Below are positions 27,556 to 36,010 of a DNA stretch of 64,000 bases, one piece after another. The first letter of the stretch is position 1. Each line of letters starts with the position of its first letter. Both the position numbers and the translations under genes were made by a program. Where the stretch lies: positions 1 through 64,000 of the forward strand of contig JAEZUR010000036.1 in NCBI GenBank assembly GCA_023420935.1, given 5' to 3'. The notes under the pieces are model-generated. The model ran no database searches. It had not been told where the DNA came from and saw nothing but the letters and a program-made list of their open reading frames with translations. This stretch comes from Bacillota bacterium (lineage in GTDB: Bacteria; Bacillota; Clostridia; Lachnospirales; Lachnospiraceae).

Positions 27556-27793
27556 ATGAAAAAGTCTCCTTATGTGTATGGAACGAATAACGGAGCCCAT
27601 GGAGTCATTTGGCTGCCTTTCCTTCCTGCGGCATATCCGACCTATAGCCTCATAGATGCAGAAAAACATCGCGGCTGCTCTGTTTTTTGCTGAGTCTATA
27701 GTCGGATATAAGATGCCTTGTCAGCCGGTCTACGCCAAATGATTCCATGGGCTCCGTTATTCTTTATTTATGTGTATTGAGAGACTTTTTCAT
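27556..27793. repeat. Giant hairpin repeat, family A copy 2
   Basis: 238 bp between trhP and sigK. The outer arms begin ATGAAAAAGTCTC (27556-27568) and GAGACTTTTTCAT (27781-27793) and continue through GAATAACGGAGCCCATGGA to CATTTGGC, roughly 60 bp with gaps. Inner stems follow, around ATCCGAC/GTCGGAT and GCAGAAAAACA/TGTTTTTTGC. Shared blocks are GCCTTTCCTTC (27615-27625), CATAGATGC (27651-27659), TTTTTGCTG (27684-27692) and CAGCCGGTCT (27722-27731). Block spacing is almost identical to copy 1. The rest of 27470-27901 shows no gene. Confidence 0.82.
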
Positions 27794-27901
27794 TGCCAAC
27801 GGTATTGGCTGGGACTATTTGTGTCGTTCAGGTATTATTGCATACTTATTTTGTACTAATCTTATTATATTAATTACACTAATGCATTGTTTTGTATTCC
27901 G

Positions 27902-29134
27902 TTATTCTGATCGTCTTAGGAGGTCATTAATATTAAGTTCTACTCCTAGGTCTACGAAGATCTTTTGTTTTGGGTGTGGGCAGCTTTCCATTGGGGTGCC
28001 TTCTTCATCTTGGATGCTAAGGACTTCTGCGTTTATGTTTTCGCCGGATGGTTTCATGATTTCGATGACTTCTCCTACGGAGAATTTGTTTCGTTGCTCT
28101 AATTCGTAGAGTCCTTGTTCGTTCTTTCCTTGAATGATTCCTAGATAAGTATATTCTTTTACATAGGTATTGTTGTCATAAATCTGTGATTCTGGTGTGG
28201 TAGGTCCAAAGAAGAATCCAGTGGTAAATTGACGGTAGGTACATTTTGAGATTTCTTCTTTGTAGTATGGTATATTCTTTTCGTAGAGCTTAGGATCGGT
28301 AAAGTAATCATCGATGGCTTGACGGTAGGTTCTTGCTACAGCGGCAACATATAGAGCTGTTTTCATTCTGCCTTCTACTTTAAAGCTGTCGATCCCTGCT
28401 TTTACAAGGTCTGGTACATGTTCAATCATACATAGATCTTTGGAGTTAAAGATATAGGTACCGCGATCATTTTCTTCGATTGGCATATATTCGCCAGGTC
28501 TATTTTCTTCTACAATATAATATTTCCAACGACATGGATGAGTACAAGCTCCAAGATTTGCATCTCTTCCTGTAAAATAGTTGCTAAGTAAGCAACGACC
28601 GGAGTAAGAAATGCACATTGCTCCATGAACAAATGTCTCTATCTCAAAATCTTCTGGAATGTTAGCTCGGATTTCTGCTATCTCATCTAATGTTAATTCT
28701 CTAGCAGAAACAACTCTAGTTGCGCCCATTCGCTTCCAGAATAGATAAGTGCCATAGTTAACGTTATTGGCTTGGGTACTAATGTGAATCTCCACTTCTG
28801 GATACACTTCTTTAGCAATATCAAAGACGCCTGGATCTGATACAATCAATGCATCTGGTTTAATCTCTCTCAGTTCTGTAAAGTATTTACGGACTTCTTT
28901 TAAATCTCTACTATGAGCGGTAATATTAGCTGTGATATAAACCTTTTTGCCATGGGCATGAGCGAATTCAATTCCTTCTTTCATCTCTTCCATAGAGAAG
29001 TTTTTGGCTTTGGCACGAAGTCCAAACATTTCACCACCTATATAAACAGCATCCGCTCCATAAGTGACTGCTATTTTTAACACTTCTAGACTGCTTGCTG
29101 GTATTAATAATTCTGGTTTCTTTCTAATAGACAT
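27902..29134 (-). CDS. trhP: U32-family tRNA hydroxylation protein TrhP
   Basis: 410 residues from ATG at 29134 with AAGGA upstream; the reading from 29158 adds eight residues. The U32 signature is complete: ETFVHGAMCISYSGRCLLS, followed by Cys residues in GACTHPCRWKY that may hold an iron-sulfur cluster. Proteins of this family, once called peptidase U32, act in hydroxylation of U34 in tRNA (ho5U). The gene follows trmR, whose product methylates ho5U34 to mo5U34, the same pairing as yrrM-yrrN/yrrO in Bacillus subtilis. Only one trhP copy is present here, where Bacillus has two in tandem. Confidence 0.88.
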   Translation of the reverse strand: MSIRKKPELLIPASSLEVLKIAVTYGADAVYIGGEMFGLRAKAKNFSMEEMKEGIEFAHAHGKKVYITANITAHSRDLKEVRKYFTELREIKPDALIVSDPGVFDIAKEVYPEVEIHISTQANNVNYGTYLFWKRMGATRVVSARELTLDEIAEIRANIPEDFEIETFVHGAMCISYSGRCLLSNYFTGRDANLGACTHPCRWKYYIVEENRPGEYMPIEENDRGTYIFNSKDLCMIEHVPDLVKAGIDSFKVEGRMKTALYVAAVARTYRQAIDDYFTDPKLYEKNIPYYKEEISKCTYRQFTTGFFFGPTTPESQIYDNNTYVKEYTYLGIIQGKNEQGLYELEQRNKFSVGEVIEIMKPSGENINAEVLSIQDEEGTPMESCPHPKQKIFVDLGVELNINDLLRRSE

Positions 29135-29166
29135 AACTATCCTTCTTTCTATAAACAAAACAACGA

Positions 29167-29823
29167 CTACTTAATCCTTGTACTTAGTGTTACACCGTCT
29201 CCAATTGGTAATACCACTGTTTTCAGCTCATCCATGTGCGTGAGCTCATATAAATATTCTCTCATTCGATAATGAATGGTTCGATTTCTTCTTGTAACAG
29301 CATATCTAGATTCTGCCACATCTCCATCTTGCAATACATTATCAGATATTAACAGACCGCCTACTGGAAGCATTTTCAAGATATCTCCCATAAAATTCAG
29401 ATATTGCCCTTTCGCAGCGTCCATAAAAATAAAGTCAAATCGATTCTTATCATCTTCTGATAACTCTTTTAATATTTCTATGGCATCCCCTTCTAAGATT
29501 GAGATTTGCTTTTGTTTTCCTGCAAGTTCAATATTAGCCTTCGCTTTTTCTATACGCTTTGGCATCTTCTCAATTGTTAGAATTGTTCCATCCTCTGGCA
29601 TGTACTCGCTCATTAAGATGGAGGAGAATCCTACTGCAGTTCCTACCTCTAAAATACGTTTTGGTGCATGGGTGTATAGTAAAAAGCGTAATAGACTCTG
29701 AGTTGGCTTTTTTATGATTGGCACATATTCTTCTAGTGCCACTTGTTCTATTTGCCTCAGTACGCTTGGCATCTCACATTCTAAGGAATTAATATAAGCT
29801 GCTATTCTATCATCAACAATCAT
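29167..29823 (-). CDS. trmR: tRNA 5-hydroxyuridine methyltransferase TrmR
   Basis: 218 residues from ATG at 29823, with GGGAG five bases upstream. It is a class I O-methyltransferase of the catechol type: ILEVGTAVGFSSI binds SAM, and FIFMDAAKGQYLNF provides metal and substrate contacts. TrmR methylates 5-hydroxyuridine at tRNA position 34 to 5-methoxyuridine, widening wobble decoding. The assignment rests on family plus the neighbouring trhP. The pair is probably co-transcribed, with 32 bases between them. Confidence 0.86.
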   Translation of the reverse strand: MIVDDRIAAYINSLECEMPSVLRQIEQVALEEYVPIIKKPTQSLLRFLLYTHAPKRILEVGTAVGFSSILMSEYMPEDGTILTIEKMPKRIEKAKANIELAGKQKQISILEGDAIEILKELSEDDKNRFDFIFMDAAKGQYLNFMGDILKMLPVGGLLISDNVLQDGDVAESRYAVTRRNRTIHYRMREYLYELTHMDELKTVVLPIGDGVTLSTRIK

Positions 29824-29861
29824 ATGTGCTCCCATCTTATATCTACTTTATTACATTAGGA

Positions 29862-29911
29862 AAGCCTGACCCAGTTTCCATAAATGATACTTTATGTTCC
29901 GGTACAGGCTT
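29862..29911 (-). terminator. Hairpin between the MltG-like gene and trmR
   Basis: AAGCCTG (29862-29868) pairs with CAGGCTT (29905-29911), and CATAAA with TTTATG inside. The T tract after the stem on the minus strand is short. It could be a weak terminator or an RNA-processing site. Confidence 0.45.
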
Positions 29912-29924
29912 ACGTTTCATGTAT

Positions 29925-30353
29925 CTATTCTGTAGTTTCCGTATCTTCCTTTGCTACACCTGCATCTTTGTCTGTTATGATTGATAGTATATCATCATAA
30001 TTCATGGATGTATTTAGTGTATAATTTCCAGGCAATATGGGTTTATCAGAACCCGTTGTTAACTTTGCCCGTAAATAAAAGGAATATTGGTTCACTACTA
30101 ATTTTTGTACGGCTAATTTTCTAGCAATGGAACTGGATGATTCGCCTTCTTGAATCTTAATCTCTACATCAGTCCCTGGTGCTTCTTCCACAACCACATT
30201 TCCAAATACCTGATAAGAAAACTCGAATGCAGCTGTACTAAGCTTCATGATTGCAAAAACAACTAAGACATAAAATAGTATGTTCAGAAATAGTTGTAAT
30301 ACACTTTTCAGTATTCTCAAAAAAACCTTAGTCCTAGTTGTTGTTGCTCCCAT
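29925..30353 (-). CDS. Truncated MltG/YceG-like membrane protein lacking the lytic domain
   Basis: 142 residues: basic N-terminus, one membrane helix (about 18-40), then a LysM-like module (VEIKIQEGESSSSIARKLA through PGNYTLNTSMNYDDILSII) typical of the first part of MltG. The catalytic transglycosylase domain with its Glu, normally another 200 or so residues, is absent; the frame ends in an acidic tail. Its place between ireB-ruvX-DUF1292 and trmR-trhP is exactly that of mltG (yrrL) in Bacillus. It is therefore either a reduced ortholog or a regulator that kept only the membrane and substrate-guiding part. Confidence 0.7.
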   Translation of the reverse strand: MGATTTRTKVFLRILKSVLQLFLNILFYVLVVFAIMKLSTAAFEFSYQVFGNVVVEEAPGTDVEIKIQEGESSSSIARKLAVQKLVVNQYSFYLRAKLTTGSDKPILPGNYTLNTSMNYDDILSIITDKDAGVAKEDTETTE

Positions 30354-30355
30354 AA

Positions 30356-30697
30356 TTAGTCCTCCAAAAAATCAATATCCAAATCTAAGCTTTCCATAAT
30401 GCGATCATTCATCTCTCTTATTAAGCGGCAATAAGCTTGTTCTGAAGATAAAAAATCTGTCACCAGGGAATCAGCAAGTAATGTATTATACTCCGCATAT
30501 AATTCACTGGATACATCTAATAAATTTCTATCTGCATGTAACTGAATGGATATACTTTTCTTCCTGAATTCGTTAATCTCAAAATATAAGTCTCCGTCCT
30601 CCATAACCTGTGCTAACAGCCGCTGGTATTGAAGGTATTCATTACTTTCCTTAACTGCTTCAATTAGATTACTGGTAAGCTCTTCAATTCGATTCAT
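30356..30697 (-). CDS. YlbF/YmcA-family protein
   Basis: 113 residues, all helical in appearance: TSNLIEAVKESNEYLQYQRLL, then FEINEFRKKSISIQLH, then LLADSLVTDFLSSEQAY. This matches the PF06133 family. In Bacillus subtilis, YlbF, YmcA and YaaT form the Y-complex that binds RNase Y and affects mRNA decay, competence, sporulation and biofilm formation. The gene lies between RNase J and the MltG-like gene with a two-base gap to the latter. An RNA-decay role would fit its RNase J neighbour, but that is inference. Confidence 0.83.
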   Translation of the reverse strand: MNRIEELTSNLIEAVKESNEYLQYQRLLAQVMEDGDLYFEINEFRKKSISIQLHADRNLLDVSSELYAEYNTLLADSLVTDFLSSEQAYCRLIREMNDRIMESLDLDIDFLED

Positions 30698-30728
30698 ATA
30701 ACCTCATTCTCCCTGCAGCCTGACAATC

Positions 30729-32402
30729 TTACACTTCCATAATGATTGGCAGTATCATTGGATTTCTCTTGGTCTTCTTCCATAAATAATCACTTAATGA
30801 ATCTTTAATTTCATTTTTAATCTTGCCCCAATCCGTTACATTACGGCTCATGCATTTTTCAAGGGCATCATTTACAACCACTCTAGCTTCATCCATAAGA
30901 TTTTCTGATTCTCTTACATAAACAAATCCTCTCGATACAATATCTGGCCCGGATAGAATCTGGTTACTGTATTTCTCTAATGTAACTACTATAATTAGTA
31001 ATCCATTTTCTGATAAATGTTGTCTGTCTCGTAGTACTATATTACCTACATCACCTACACCTAGACCATCTACTAAGATACCTTGAGCTTGAACCTTACC
31101 AACAACTCCTGCTTTTTCTTTGGAAAGTTCAAGAACATCACCGGAAGATAGAATAAAGATGTTATCTTTATCAATACCCATTCCTTGAGCTAGTTCAGAA
31201 TGTCCAATTAAGTGTCTGTATTCACCATGGACTGGTACTGCATATTGAGGTCTTGTTAACGCATAGATTAACTTAATCTCTTCCTGGCAAGCATGACCAG
31301 AAACATGGGTATCTTGGAATATAACCTTAGCTCCCTTATGTGCCAATTCATTGATTACTTTTGACACTGATTTTTCATTACCAGGGATTGGAGTTGAACT
31401 AAAGATTACAGTGTCTCCTGGTTTAATCGCAATCTTACGATGAATGGAAGCAGCCATTCTGGAAAGTGCCGCCATAGCTTCTCCCTGGCTACCAGTTGTA
31501 ATTAAAACCAACTGATCATCTGTATAATTCTTCATCTGCTCTATTTCAATTAAAATATTATCTGGCATTGTAATATAACCTAATTCCGAAGCAGTAGTCA
31601 CAATATTGACCATACTTCTTCCTTCTATTACAACTTTTCTACCATATTTCGCAGCGGAGTTAATAATCTGCTGAACACGGTCTACATTGGATGCAAAGGT
31701 AGCTACAATAATTCTATGCGCAGCATTTTCTGCAAATATATTATCAAATGTCTTTCCTACAGTACGTTCAGACATTGTAAACCCTGGTTTTAAGGCATTG
31801 GTACTATCACAAAGTAACGCTAAAACACCTTTTTTACCTAGTTCTCCAAAACGTTGTAAATCTATAGTATCACCAAATACTGGTGTATAGTCTACTTTAA
31901 AATCTCCCGTATGAACAATAATTCCTGCTGGTGAATAGATTGCAAGTGCAGCCGCATCTGCTATACTATGATTGGTTCGAATAAATTCAATTCGAAAACA
32001 GCCTAAATTAATAGATTGTCCATATTTAATTACTTTTCGTTTCGTTGTTTTTAATAAATTATGTTCTTTTAATTTATTTTCAATTATACCTACTGTTAAC
32101 TTCGTCGCATAGATTGGGGCATTAATCTCTTTTAATACATAAGGTAAGCTTCCAATATGATCCTCATGTCCATGTGTGATAATAAACCCTTTCACCTTGC
32201 TTATATTTTCTTTTAGATATGACACATCAGGTATTACTAAGTCAATACCTAACATTTCATCTTCTGGAAAGGATAATCCACAATCGACTACGATAATACT
32301 ATCTTCATACTCGAATGCCGTTATATTCATTCCAATTTGTTCCAAACCTCCAAGGGGTATCATTTTAATTCCCTTTGTTTCTACTACTTCTTTTGCTTTC
32401 AA
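30729..32402 (-). CDS. rnj: Ribonuclease J
   Basis: 557 residues, the usual RNase J length. The metallo-beta-lactamase fold carries HGHEDHIGS near residue 77, HTGDFKVD and the beta-CASP motifs (IVATFASNVDRVQQI, VIFSSTPIPGNEKSVSK, VSGHACQEEI, VPVHGEYRHL). RNase J has 5'-3' exonuclease and endonuclease activity in mRNA turnover and rRNA maturation. It forms a cluster with ylbF downstream and fur upstream. Only one copy is in this window; many Firmicutes have two. Confidence 0.95.
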   Translation of the reverse strand: MKAKEVVETKGIKMIPLGGLEQIGMNITAFEYEDSIIVVDCGLSFPEDEMLGIDLVIPDVSYLKENISKVKGFIITHGHEDHIGSLPYVLKEINAPIYATKLTVGIIENKLKEHNLLKTTKRKVIKYGQSINLGCFRIEFIRTNHSIADAAALAIYSPAGIIVHTGDFKVDYTPVFGDTIDLQRFGELGKKGVLALLCDSTNALKPGFTMSERTVGKTFDNIFAENAAHRIIVATFASNVDRVQQIINSAAKYGRKVVIEGRSMVNIVTTASELGYITMPDNILIEIEQMKNYTDDQLVLITTGSQGEAMAALSRMAASIHRKIAIKPGDTVIFSSTPIPGNEKSVSKVINELAHKGAKVIFQDTHVSGHACQEEIKLIYALTRPQYAVPVHGEYRHLIGHSELAQGMGIDKDNIFILSSGDVLELSKEKAGVVGKVQAQGILVDGLGVGDVGNIVLRDRQHLSENGLLIIVVTLEKYSNQILSGPDIVSRGFVYVRESENLMDEARVVVNDALEKCMSRNVTDWGKIKNEIKDSLSDYLWKKTKRNPMILPIIMEV

Positions 32403-32472
32403 AAAATTGCACCTCCATATTATTTTTATGTATTAAGTGCACTGATTTTTTGATTAAATATCGAATTATATG

Positions 32473-32940
32473 TTATGATTTCTTCTTATCTAGATCCTTG
32501 CTGCAATCCTTACAATATCCAAATAACTTTACTTCATGGTCAACCACTTGAAAATCCATCGATTTTTGAATTCTATCTTCTAAAGTTTCTAGCATATCAT
32601 CTTCAAACGTCAAGACAGAACCACAATTTAAGCATATTAAATGATGATGGTGATGAATCTGTTGCTGATTGTCCCATTTTCCTATCTCATAGCGAACATA
32701 ACCGTCATCTAAATTAAGCTTATCTATTAAATTCAATTCTGAAAGCATTTGAATGGTTCTATATACAGTAGCCAAACCAATCTCCGGATATCTTTCTTTT
32801 ACGCAATCATAAATCTCTTCCGCTGTTAAATGTCTGTCTGGTCTATTCTGTAATGCTTCAAGAATTGCAATTCTCTGTGTTGTTACCTTTAATCCGTTCT
32901 TCTTTAACAACTCTTTAAAGTCTTCCTGATTATTAGGCAT
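32473..32940 (-). CDS. Fur-family metalloregulator
   Basis: 155 residues from ATG at 32940 with AAGGTGG five bases upstream; a GTG at 32958 is less likely. The winged helix is KVTTQRIAILEALQ through GLATVYRTIQMLSELNL, and a His-rich metal site QQQIHHHHHL follows. Two zinc-binding CxxC pairs (CLNCG and CKDCS) are present. This fits the Fur/PerR/Zur group. Overall shape favours Fur (iron), but PerR or Zur cannot be excluded without alignment. Confidence 0.85.
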   Translation of the reverse strand: MPNNQEDFKELLKKNGLKVTTQRIAILEALQNRPDRHLTAEEIYDCVKERYPEIGLATVYRTIQMLSELNLIDKLNLDDGYVRYEIGKWDNQQQIHHHHHLICLNCGSVLTFEDDMLETLEDRIQKSMDFQVVDHEVKLFGYCKDCSKDLDKKKS

Positions 32941-33016
32941 CTTTACCACCTTTTTCACAAAATATATTTTTCATATTCAATCAAATCTAATGCAATTAAA
33001 TTCTTACTTGTGTTAC

Positions 33017-33295
33017 TTATTCAAAGTCAAAATCAATACCATCTAATAATTCAGAAAATACTTTTGATAATGCTTTTAACGTTTCTTCCTCTTCTACCAC
33101 ATTGTAAATCGTATCCTCTGCATCCTCTACTTGTGTTTCTTCTAGGATTAATGCATTGGCTTCTTCCTCTTCTTTGTCAGAATCAGCAACCAGTAAATAA
33201 TTCACTCCATTAATTGTTGTCTGTCCCAATACAAAAAAGTCGATATCTTCACCGTCTTCGGTTGTAAATACTATCTTTTCTTGACTATCTGCCAT
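33017..33295 (-). CDS. DUF1292 protein (YrzB-like)
   Basis: 92 acidic residues: EKIVFTTEDGEDIDFFVLGQ then INGVNYLLVADSD, the typical DUF1292 opening, followed by Glu-rich segments. Function is unknown. It sits directly after ruvX, as yrzB does in Bacillus (yrzL-yrrK-yrzB), so orthology is strongly supported by order. It is probably in the same transcript as ireB and ruvX. Confidence 0.85.
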   Translation of the reverse strand: MADSQEKIVFTTEDGEDIDFFVLGQTTINGVNYLLVADSDKEEEEANALILEETQVEDAEDTIYNVVEEEETLKALSKVFSELLDGIDFDFE

Positions 33296-33310
33296 TGTGT
33301 GTGTATCTCC

Positions 33311-33751
33311 TCATTCTGTTCCATCTGAACGTATATATTCCATATCTAGATAACCTTGTAATATAAAAACAGCTGCTACTTTATCTACTACTTTTGCACG
33401 GTCTTCACGACGAACATTGCCCTCGATCATAGCATTGTGTGCGGAAACTGTGGTAAGTCTCTCATCCCACAAAACAACGTCTAAGCCTGTCCGCTTTCTT
33501 AACATTTCAGCAAACTCTTCCGATTTTTCTGCACGCTCACCAATTGTGTTATTCATATTCTTTGGGTATCCTAATATAATTAAATCCACTTCATACTCAT
33601 CCACTAGCTCTTTAATTCTAGCAAGAGTCTGACGTAATTTATTTTCTTCTTTTCTTCGGATTACTTCAATGCCCTGAGCTGTAAGCTTTAATGCATCACT
33701 AATAGCAACTCCAACTGTAACAGAGCCATAATCTAATCCCATTATTCTCAT
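33311..33751 (-). CDS. ruvX: Holliday junction resolvase-like RuvX (YqgF)
   Basis: 146 residues with the RNase H-like opening RIMGLDYGSVTVGVAISD and the downstream LWDERLTTVSA that supplies the other acidic residues. YqgF proteins act in 16S pre-rRNA 5'-end processing; a Holliday-junction role has also been proposed. The gene lies between ireB and DUF1292, the usual Firmicute order. Length is standard. Confidence 0.93.
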   Translation of the reverse strand: MRIMGLDYGSVTVGVAISDALKLTAQGIEVIRRKEENKLRQTLARIKELVDEYEVDLIILGYPKNMNNTIGERAEKSEEFAEMLRKRTGLDVVLWDERLTTVSAHNAMIEGNVRREDRAKVVDKVAAVFILQGYLDMEYIRSDGTE

Positions 33752-33802
33752 AGTAACTCCCGTCTGTGTCTATACAAACTCTATTTTATCAAAAACTGCA
33801 CT

Positions 33803-34066
33803 TTATTTTCTTAAGTTTCTGTTAATGTAATCACCTAGTAACTCTTCTAAAATCTCATCTCTTTCTACTTTCATAATTAGGCTTCTTGCTCCATTATGAC
33901 TGGTAATATAGGTTGGGTCACCGGACATAACATACCCAACAATCTGACTTACCGGATTATAGCCTTTCTCAGTTAAAGCAGCGTAGACTGATGCAATAAT
34001 ATCTTTCACTTCGATTTCAGGTTCTTTTTGCACTTTAAAATACTGTGTATTATTCATTTCTTGCAT
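33803..34066 (-). CDS. ireB: IreB family regulatory phosphoprotein
   Basis: 87 residues from ATG at 34066 after AAGGACG; the reading from 34105 adds 13 residues. It matches the YrzL/IreB family: TQYFKVQ near the N-terminus (family phosphorylation region), then DIIASVYAALTEKGYNP and GYVMSGDPTYITSHNGAR. In Enterococcus, IreB is phosphorylated by the Ser/Thr kinase IreK and affects cephalosporin resistance. First gene of the ireB-ruvX-DUF1292 block. Confidence 0.92.
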   Translation of the reverse strand: MQEMNNTQYFKVQKEPEIEVKDIIASVYAALTEKGYNPVSQIVGYVMSGDPTYITSHNGARSLIMKVERDEILEELLGDYINRNLRK

Positions 34067-34173
34067 GTTATCACGTCCTTCTTGCTTTCTTTCAGTTGAA
34101 ACCATTATCTATATATTAATATAAACATTGGAAAATGGCAACCCATTTTTTACTAGTCTAAAACTAGTACTAC

Positions 34174-35550
34174 TTATTTTACTTCTCCAAGTAGCACATC
34201 TTCCTTTAATCTCTTGGTTACTAAAACCTCTATCATTTGATTTTCTAAGCTAGTATTTTCTTGATTCACAGGCACAGCAACTTTAATATATCTTTCATTA
34301 TGCCCTACATAATATGGCACTTCATTAAATAGTATCTCTTCTTCTATCAGAACCTTTTGAATACTTCCAATAAAATAATCTTCGTATTCCTGTCTCATTA
34401 CCTGACTCGCTGTAATGAGCTTGTTACTTCTTACATTCTTTATTTGTTCTGGAACTTGATTTGGCATTGCTTCTGCTTTCGTTCCTTTTCGCTTGGAATA
34501 TTTAAAAATGTGCAATTGAGCAAATGCTACTTTTTTTAGAAATTGTTCTGTTACTAAAAACTCTTCTTCTGTTTCACCAGGGAATCCAACAATAACATCT
34601 GTTGTAATAGCAGGCATATGAAAATGTTCTCGTAAAAGCACGCACTTTTCATAGTATTCCTCAGCTGTGTATTTTCGATTCATCCGTTTTAAAGTTTCCT
34701 TACATCCACTTTGTAAGGATAGGTGAAAATGTGGACAGAATTTTGAATTCTGCGATAACGTCTTTACGAATTGTTCTGTTATAATTCTTGGTTCTAAAGA
34801 ACCAAAGCGAATTCGCTCGATCCCCTCTACTTTACTTATTTCTTCCACTAAATCAATGAGTGGTTGTCCGTGATATTTCACAAAATCTGTATCACCAAGT
34901 AAATCTACTCCATAAGAGGATAAATGTATTCCAGTAAGTACTACTTCTTTGTATCCTAGTTCAACCAAACGATTGGTTTCCTTTAAGATATCCTTGGTAC
35001 CTCTACTACGTATTCTTCCTCTTACATATGGAATAATACAATAGGAGCAAAACTGATTACAACCATCTTGAATCTTAATATAGGCACGTGTTTTCTCACC
35101 TGCTGAACCAATCTCTAGTTCTTCATAACTCTGTTCTTCATGAATATCAACTAGCATTTCCATAGTTTCATCTTGACTTATCTGATATTGTTCCACCGCT
35201 TTCACAATAAGATTTTTTTGATTATTACCGATGACAATATCAATCATTTCATCTGCTTCTAATGTCTCTTTCGCGGCTTGCACATAACATCCCACCGCTA
35301 CCACTATTCCATCTGGATTGATCTTTTTCGCTCGATGAATCATCTGTCTGGATTTACGATCTGCAATATTGGTTACTGTACATGTATTGATTACATAAAC
35401 GGAGGCCTGTTCACTGAACTCTTTTACTTCATAACCAGCAGATCGAAATAATTGTTCCATGGCATCTGTTTCATATGAATTCACTTTACATCCTAATGTT
35501 AAAAATGCTACCGTTTTATCCAATGGTTGTTGTATATTAATTCTATTCAT
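34174..35550 (-). CDS. mtaB: tRNA t6A37 methylthiotransferase MtaB
   Basis: 458 residues from ATG at 35550 with AGGAG upstream; the 35574 start adds eight residues. The N-terminal UPF0004 domain has Cys in LGCKVNSYETDAME, INTCTVTN and VGCYVQ for one [4Fe-4S] cluster. The radical SAM motif is CNQFCSYC, followed by IPYVRGRIRS, and a C-terminal TRAM-like region is present. MtaB converts t6A37 to ms2t6A37 in tRNAs reading ANN codons. It belongs to the same region as rsmE and prmA in Bacillus (yqeV), but here is separated from them by thiI and the cysteine desulfurase. Confidence 0.92.
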   Translation of the reverse strand: MNRINIQQPLDKTVAFLTLGCKVNSYETDAMEQLFRSAGYEVKEFSEQASVYVINTCTVTNIADRKSRQMIHRAKKINPDGIVVAVGCYVQAAKETLEADEMIDIVIGNNQKNLIVKAVEQYQISQDETMEMLVDIHEEQSYEELEIGSAGEKTRAYIKIQDGCNQFCSYCIIPYVRGRIRSRGTKDILKETNRLVELGYKEVVLTGIHLSSYGVDLLGDTDFVKYHGQPLIDLVEEISKVEGIERIRFGSLEPRIITEQFVKTLSQNSKFCPHFHLSLQSGCKETLKRMNRKYTAEEYYEKCVLLREHFHMPAITTDVIVGFPGETEEEFLVTEQFLKKVAFAQLHIFKYSKRKGTKAEAMPNQVPEQIKNVRSNKLITASQVMRQEYEDYFIGSIQKVLIEEEILFNEVPYYVGHNERYIKVAVPVNQENTSLENQMIEVLVTKRLKEDVLLGEVK

Positions 35551-35638
35551 TATAACTCCTATCTCTATAGACAATTATCCTACTCTTTGTATGTCCTTTT
35601 TTAACGTATTCTTAACATTTTTTTATCTACTTTGTATA

Positions 35639-35667
35639 TTGACTTTTATATATGGTAATTGTAGTAT
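35639..35667 (+). promoter_or_regulatory. Promoter of the HPr-like gene
   Basis: TTGACT (35639-35644) and TAGTAT (35662-35667) are 17 bases apart. A ribosome site AAAGGAGG and the ATG follow within 35 bases, giving a short leader. Confidence 0.7.
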
Positions 35668-35700
35668 ATACTTGTAAAAACAATAAAGGAGGATTATATT

Positions 35701-35934
35701 ATGAAAACAGTTAAGATATCTTTAAATTCTATTGATAAGGTAAAAGCTTTTGTTAATGATGTAACTAAATTTGACGTGGAGTTTGATTTAGTATCTGGAA
35801 GATACGTAATTGATGCAAAATCCATTATGGGCATTTTCAGTTTAGATTTATCCAAACCAATCGACTTAAACATTCACAATGAAGAAGAAATCGAAAAGAT
35901 TCTTTCCGTATTAGCACCTTACATCGTAGAATAA
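35701..35934 (+). CDS. HPr-like protein lacking the phosphorylatable histidine
   Basis: 77 residues, slightly shorter than HPr (about 88). The region DAKSIMGIFSLDL aligns with the HPr regulatory-serine segment (KSIMGVMSLG), so Ser41 corresponds to Ser46. The active-site loop with His15 (GIHARPA in Bacillus) is replaced by SIDKVKAF, without any His. It therefore cannot carry the PEP-dependent phosphate. Crh of Bacillus is a similar case and works only as a CcpA partner through Ser46. A regulatory role is inference. It is a single gene with its own promoter and terminator on the plus strand. Confidence 0.82.
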   Translation: MKTVKISLNSIDKVKAFVNDVTKFDVEFDLVSGRYVIDAKSIMGIFSLDLSKPIDLNIHNEEEIEKILSVLAPYIVE

Positions 35935-35961
35935 CGCTTGTTAGGTAACAAGTCGTATAAA

Positions 35962-35998
35962 GACGATAGAAAGTACGCTCTGCGAACTTTCTATTGTC
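35962..35998. repeat. Conserved short hairpin, family C copy 2
   Basis: TAGAAAG (35967-35973) pairs with CTTTCTA (35987-35993), with CGC/GCG inside; the stem extends with GAC/GTC outside (35962-35964 and 35996-35998). It closely resembles 26487-26513. It lies between the HPr-like stop and its terminator, so it would be in the 3' UTR. Confidence 0.6.
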
Positions 35999-36010
35999 AT
36001 GAATTAAAGA

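Noticed and set aside
27545..27590. A possible SigE-type promoter (CATACACT) upstream of sigK.
   Set aside because: The -10-like box is good, but no properly spaced -35 box was found, and part of the region is in the repeat arm.
32475..32717. Plus-strand frame opposite the Fur-family gene, and similar opposite-strand frames throughout.
   Set aside because: These are shadows of well-supported minus-strand genes, with no ribosome sites and unlikely composition.
34151..34169. TACTAGT/ACTAGTA dyad after mtaB as a terminator.
   Set aside because: On the mtaB strand the stem is followed by A residues, not T. It is too short to call.
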